From an uncultured Lachnospiraceae bacterium (GTDB lineage Bacteria; Bacillota; Clostridia; Lachnospirales; Lachnospiraceae), in assembly GCA_902783935.1 (NCBI GenBank), contig CACZTA010000320.1, forward strand, positions 1 through 7,532: DNA of 7,532 nt. Direction: 5' to 3'. Of this stretch, positions 1-6,300 are shown in pieces. The notes under the pieces are model-generated. The model was not told the DNA's origin. It was given only the letters and a program-made list of their open reading frames with translations, and ran no database searches. The position numbers were made by a program, and so were the translations under genes. Positions within the stretch are counted from its first letter, which is position 1; the number at the start of each line of letters is the position of its first letter.

Positions 1-2
1 CT

Positions 3-398
3 GCGGCACCGGAACCCGCACCTGCGGCACCGGAACCCGCACCTGCGGCACCGGAACCCGCGCCTGCGGCACCGGAACCCGCACCTGCGGCACCGGAAGC
101 GGCACCCGCATCACAGGAAGCAGCACCTGCACAGGAAGCGGCACCCGCATCACAGGAAGCAGCACCTGCACAGGAAGCGGCACCCGCACCACAGGAAGCG
201 GCACCCGCACCACAGGAAGCGGCTCCGGCATCACAGGAAGCAGCGCCTGCATCACAGGAAGCAGCGCCTGCACCACAGGAGGAAGCATCGGCTGCCCAGG
301 AAGCAGCTCCGGCCGCTTCGGAAGAAGCTGCTCCGGCTGCAGAGGGGGAAAGTGCGCCCGCCGGTCAGGAAGAAGCCGCTCCGGCTGCTTCAGATGAA
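3..398 (+). repeat. Ala/Pro/Glu/Gln-rich tandem repeat stalk
   Basis: Short tandem units encode a low-complexity, probably extended, non-globular spacer. Four 21-bp units of AAPEPAP (3-23, 24-44, 45-65, 66-86) differ at a single base. They are followed by units ending in QE, such as AAPASQE, AAPAQE and AAPAPQE, up to about 284. After that come degenerate 6-8 residue units ending in EE or DE (AAPAASEE, AAPAASDE), which grade into a Ser/Glu/Thr-rich tail. Such stalks often follow the signal peptide of secreted Firmicute proteins, so the true N-terminus may be close upstream; that is inference. The array runs off the left edge, so its real copy number is unknown. Confidence 0.9.
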
Positions 399-3300
399 AC
401 CTCTCCGGCTGATCCGGATAAGGAAACACCTGCTGTTTCTGAGGAAAACACGGCTGCTTCCGGTGAGAAGTCTTCACCGGTCGAAGATCCCGGCCGGGGG
501 ACAGACGGGAATGAGGAAAATAAATCGGAGCAGGGAGCTTCAGCAGAACAGCCTTCTGCTGAAAAAACAGAGAATACAGCTCCGGCAGTCAGGATTTCCG
601 AAACAAAGGGAGAAACTGAATCTGCCGAAGCAAAGGAAGAAACTGAATCTGCCGAAGCAAAGGAAAAATCTGAATCTGCAGATCCGGCAGAAAATGTCGC
701 GCCGCTCATTATGGCACCCGTCAATACCATGCAGGCTGCATCGCCGAAGGCCGTCGGGAGTACTGCGATTCCCGCGGCAGCCGGTTCTGCGGACGGCAGC
801 AGTATGCTCCGGGGCGCATCGGCTTCTGACGGAGACGGTATGCTCCGAGGGTCATCTGACGGGGAGAGCGGCGATATGCTCCGCGGCCCGTCTGATTCCG
901 GCAGCGAAACAGAATCCTCCCTGCTGCAGGAGATGATTAAGGATGCCCTTAAAGCAGTGAGCGGAACCCTGACAGAGAAAATTTCTGTCACACTGAAGAA
1001 AAACACGATTTACACCGGTGAAGTCAACATAACGCAGGACATTTTGTCCGGAGACCAGTCCGCAGGATCCGGTTTTGCGCTGGAACTGGCGGCGGAAGAC
1101 GCCGGCGAAGACGGCCTGCAGGCAGATGGGAGCATTCTGTTTACCGGCAGCATGAAAATCAATAACATCCCTGTCATCATCAAGGGCATGGGCCTGCAGG
1201 GTGTGGTGAGCGTTCAGGATGCGAAACTGAATTACTATGGGTCTGAGGCGGACGATGATGTCAATATCAGTGTCTCAGGCACCGGCGCAGCTGCGGAGAT
1301 CCTGACCGGCGGCGGTGCCGACAACGTGAATGTTGCGGCAGTGACCGGAGGCAGTCTGACAGTCGATACCGGAGAAGACAGCGATAAGGTCAGGGTTTCG
1401 GTGACCGAGAGCGGGACAGCCAGTATACGGACCGGTATCGGCGATGACACGGTCACCCTTAGACAGGGCACCGGCACATCAGCCATTAACACCGGCACCG
1501 ATGATGATACGGTTAACATTACCGATCTTGGCGGCCAGGGAGATTTGACAGTCCGGACCGGCGCCGGCAATGACAGCGTTACTGTCAAAGGACAGGAAAA
1601 CACTGCGCCTGATCCGGCAGACAGGAGAGAACAGATCACGGTGGATCTCGGCGAAGGCCTGGACGAGGTCACGGTAGACCTGTCCGCCGCGGCTGCCGTC
1701 AGGAAGATCGCGGCAAGTGCCGTTGTCCTTGGGAAGGATGAAAACGGCAATGATAAGCCGGTCGACGACCGGGGCAGCGACCGCCTGCATGTCACGGGTT
1801 ATCTGGACGCAAATACAGCGGAGAACCGGCGGATCACAGGTACCAAAGAGAATATGGTGCTGCGCGGCGCACAGGGAACGCTTAATCTGACTGCCAGCGA
1901 CATCGAGAGCATTACGGATGACCTTAAGAACAAACGGACCGTGATGGTAACCCGGGAAGATCTGAACGATGGCGTCTATTATGTGACGGATGCATTTACT
2001 AATTATGTATATAACGATCCCGCGAAAGATCTTGCTGATTTTCCTGAACTGACCATTGCCTCGCGGGACGGTACAGCACTTCCGCTGACCAGTTTTGTCC
2101 TTGATGCGAGGGCGGCAGGAGAGAATGATGAGCTGGCGCTTGACGGCGTCTTTCTGACCGCAAAAGACCTGCAGCTTGTGCTTCGGGGAAAATCGGTTTC
2201 TGTCGGCGAGAATGCGTGGAGCAGGCTCAAAGCCGGACTGATCCGGGTTGAGGCGTACAGCAGCACGACTTCCAATGTGCCGGTGATCAGCCTGGGCGAT
2301 GCGCGCATTCCGGTAGATCTGCTGAATATCTCGGATAAGGCAACAGTCAATATCGGCAACAATGCAGCGCTGTACAGTACGGGGGATATCCTCGTACAGG
2401 CAAAGGCAGAGCAGGACAGCGGGCTGATCACCCTGCTGCCAAGTATGAACCTGATTGATCTGAAAGTGGCGAAGGCTGTCGTAAATGTAAAAGGCAACCT
2501 GTACGCCGGTTATGATCTGGTTTCAGGAAAGCAAATCGCTGATGGACGGGGAAGCGTCAGTATCAATGCCGTCACGAATACGACGTCGGGCATTTCAAAG
2601 GACGGTACCCCGTACAGCGGCCTGCCCTTTGCCGTCGCGATGGCAAGCGCGGATGCCGAGATCAACATAGACGGGTCCAGAAGCAGAGATGACAAGACGA
2701 TTAATGCCACGGACAGTATCCTTCTGCGCACGAAAACCAATCTCGAAGTATCTGCCCGTGCAGATTCCACAAACGGTCTTCCTGTCGCCGTCGCGGTTTC
2801 CGTTCTGACCAGTGATTCCAAGGTCAGCGCTTTGAACAGTGATCTGAGGGCAGGAAAGGATGTGGTCATATCCGCCTCGGGAAATGTGGATGCAGCGACC
2901 GTTGCCGACAAGGGCGAGGGGCAGAAAGGCGCTACCGGAGGATATCTGGGAGCGGCTATTGTGCTGCAGGATGTGAAGGCCGAACTGCTGGGAAGTGAGA
3001 GCGGAAAAAAGAACAAGTCCACATATATTACTGCCGGGAGAGATGTGGTCATAAAAACCAACGCAAGAGAAAGAGTCGACACCAGAGCCGAGTCCGGATT
3101 TGCCGGCGAGGGAAGCGGTGACGACGGCGCGCTCACCGGGGCTTACGATGACCTGATGGGGATCTGGGATCTGGTGAAAGATCAATTTGCCGGCGACCCG
3201 GAGCAGGAGGAGAAACTGGACGATGCCGTAAACAAGATCACCGATTCGGATAATTCCGTCCGCGTGGACGAGGCCGCGAAAGCCTCCGGCGACGTAAAGA

Positions 3301-6300
3301 TAGACACTGCTTCAGATAAAGAAAATGTGACGGTTAACGTCACCCCGCAGACCGGTTACCGGGTGAAATCCATCACCTGGCGCGGCCTGAATCCCGGAGA
3401 TACTTCTTATACGACAGGTACCTTTACCGGTACGGGTACCTGCACCTTCCCGCATACGATGAAGGATATCACCGTGTTTGTGGAATATGAAGAAGACGGA
3501 ACGGGAAGTGAGGAGCCCCCTGAAGAGGCCGATCCGGATCTCTTTGAGGATAAAGAGGCGCAGTCCGGCGTCAATATAGGTGAGATGGTGGACAATGTCA
3601 CCGCGGGCACAGAGGATGTATCAACGGAAAGAGGCGGAACAAATGCTTCTGAAGCGACCGTGCCGCTCACCCTTTCCGGCACCGGCGGCGCCGTGCTGAC
3701 GTATGAGCCGGATCCTCAAAACCCGGAGCAGAGCCTGAATAAAGTCTCTCCGGGACAGGAGCTGCGCCTGGTGGTCAACCCGGAAGAGGGGAAGCTCTTG
3801 AAGAAGGGAAGCCTGAAAGCTGTCTATACTGTTACAGAATATGGCTTTCCGCCCATGGTGATAACTGCTGTCATCAATCCGGACGACAGCGGACGTTATT
3901 ACCTGACCGTACCGAAAAATGTGGTGGAATCAGAGGGCGTCAGGATAACAGCGGAGTTTGTCGATGATGACAGCGAAGATGCAGAACCCGGCAGCAGGGG
4001 GACGCAGCTGGCAGGGGCCGTTGCGGTGACCGTTGCCACCAATGACAACCGGGCTGTGATCAGCGACCGCGTCTACGTGAACAGCGGCCGCGATACGGCG
4101 GTGTCTGCCCATGGAACCACAGATATCAGTACGCTGGCAGACGGCACGGCTATTACTGACATAAAGCCTTCTGAGACAGAAGTGTATGACAGCGATGCCA
4201 TCGTTCGCAACGAGGCGTTTACGTATAAAGAAGAGACAGCTGAAACCGGAACAGAGGTTCCCCATGCCATCCGAATCCATACCGATGCAGTGAAGAATGC
4301 GGACGGGGAGATCATTTCCGGAACAATTAATTATGAAGACAGCATCATCAGCGACGGTGTTGTCACGGGCTATGTGTTCCGCGCATCTGCGTCTGCAGAG
4401 AACGGTTTTGCCCTGGACGGGAATCTGGCGGCGGAGTGGCTTGACAGCAACGGCCAGCGGCACCGGAAGGTTCTGGAAGCAAGGGATGGCCTCTGGTATC
4501 TGGACGCGTCCGGAATTCCGGAGGGGACGGAGATAACCGTATCCGGCGGATTTAAAGCCGATATGCATGACTGGGTAACATTCAATGATGAACACGGGCG
4601 CCTGATCCTGCATGACGATCAGGTGCGTGCCGGGGATAAGCCGGTTATCAGTGTTGCACCCGATGCCGGCTATACGGTGGAAAAGGTCACCATAGCATTC
4701 GCGACCCCTGACGGGGAAATCGTCGGAACTCCTCTTGAACTGATACCGAGAGACCGCAACGGGGACAACGTCAGCTTTGACATGCCGTCTCTTGAGACCG
4801 GCACGTTGATCTATGTATCTGCCGAATATAAGAAGAAGAGCATCAACCTGTCTACCGGGGAAATACCGGAATATGACAGCCCGCAGGAAGAGTGGGACAG
4901 CTATTTGTGCGTATTTTCCGAGGAATACGCAGCTCCGGGCGATACGGTTACCGTGATGCCGGGCGAAGACAGGGTCAAAGACGGGTATAAGGTTGTCTGG
5001 ATCAGTGTTACGGATGCCGAAGGCAAATTCACCTATGAAGGCTACGACAATACTTTTATAGTTCCTGACAGGACAGATTTATCAGAACTGACGGTCAAGT
5101 CGGTTCTCGGCGAGAAGGATATTATACTGAATGAGGCGGAGCTGGAACACGGCGCCGTCATTCCGGTATGCGCACGTGTCGACAAGGGCGAAACGGTGGA
5201 AGTCAGGATCGATCCGGACGACAATTACCGCATACAGAAGGGGACGCTGAAAGCCGTTATCACGGCAAAGGACGGCTCCTATAAGGAAGAAGTGTACATG
5301 GACCGCAAGAGTGATTTCCTGTATACCTTCCGCATGCCGTACGATCTGGATCCTGACAATGTGGAGATTACCTTCACGGGAGAATTTGAAAACGGGCAGT
5401 CAGGCGAAGGCGTGACGACCGATCTGGGGGCCGCTCTTGCGGTGACGGTAGCCCAGAGCCATAACCGGGTGGATATAAAAGGCCGTGTCAAAAGCACGGG
5501 AGATGTCAGTGCAGAGGCTTACGGAGAAGACAGCATCCGCACCGAGTCCATGGCAGGCTACAACAAATCAAACATGGGTATTGGCGGAGCTGTTTCCGTA
5601 CAGGTCGCTTCCGTCGACAGCAAGGCCCGCATTTATAAAGGCGCGAATGTGCAGCTGAACGGAGACCTCTTAGTGGCAGCGGAAGATCACGTGGTGTTCC
5701 AGGTGGACGCGGATGCTTCCGGCAGCAAGCGCCAGGCAAAAGGCATGGGGGTCGGCATCGGCCTCGCCGTGGGAGTCAACGGGGCGGATACGGTCGCTGC
5801 AGTACAGGACGGCGCAGTGCTGAAGAATTACACCAATGCCTCCAGGATTAACAGTATTACCATCCGAGCCGGCCAGACAGTGAAAGATATGGTGACTGCC
5901 GCTGCAGGCGCCGCCAGCAAAGGAACATCCGTGGCGGCAGCAGGGGCACTGAGTGTCACAGGCACCTCCGCCACGGCGTATATGGGCAAAGTGTCGGATG
6001 ACATGCTGTCCGTTCAGCATGGGGTCAACATAAGTGCCGAAAATATTGTGGAACATACCGCAGAAGCGGAAGGATCCGCGGCCGGCAAGGGAACCGGTCT
6101 CGGTGTTTCGGCCGGTGTTACCATCGTGACGGATGTGGCAAAGGCTACGCTGGCACAGAGTCTGAAAGCCGAACAGCTGAAGGTTGCATCTGCGGCGGAA
6201 AGCAGCGTGCATAATAACGCCGTCGCCTCCGCTGCCGGCGGCAGAGTGCCGTTCAGGCTGGCGCTCACTGACAGCATTGTGGCAAAGCTGCTTATAGGTG

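Noticed and set aside
3..302. Regularly spaced short repeats that might suggest a CRISPR array.
   Set aside because: Units are 18-39 bp, contiguous, without unique spacers, and translate in frame into an Ala/Pro/Glu/Gln stalk.
352..936. Plus-strand 194-codon frame rich in Arg, Leu and Lys.
   Set aside because: It is a +1-shifted reading of the same stalk DNA. The basic composition comes from out-of-frame reading of Ala/Glu/Pro codons.
365..1006. Minus-strand open frame of 213 codons with Ser/Ala/Asp repeats.
   Set aside because: Its periodicity mirrors the stalk repeats read in reverse complement. The sense frame is longer, unbroken and joins a folded protein, so this is a shadow.
1305..1586. 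Canonical RTX haemolysin-type calcium-binding nonapeptides.
   Set aside because: The turns resemble RTX, but the 20-22 residue spacing and single acidic patch per unit do not fit tandem GGxGxDxUx repeats, so I call it RTX-like only.
1235..3136. Several minus-strand frames of 160-210 codons opposite the Asp ladder and solenoid block 1.
   Set aside because: They overlap one another in different frames, have Ser/Leu/Pro-rich translations lacking motifs, and lie opposite a frame with clear repeats and periodicity.
5577..6120. Gly/Ala/Val-rich stretches as transmembrane helices.
   Set aside because: They are short, alternate with polar residues at a regular interval and repeat in phase with solenoid strands, which fits tightly packed beta coils better than membrane helices.
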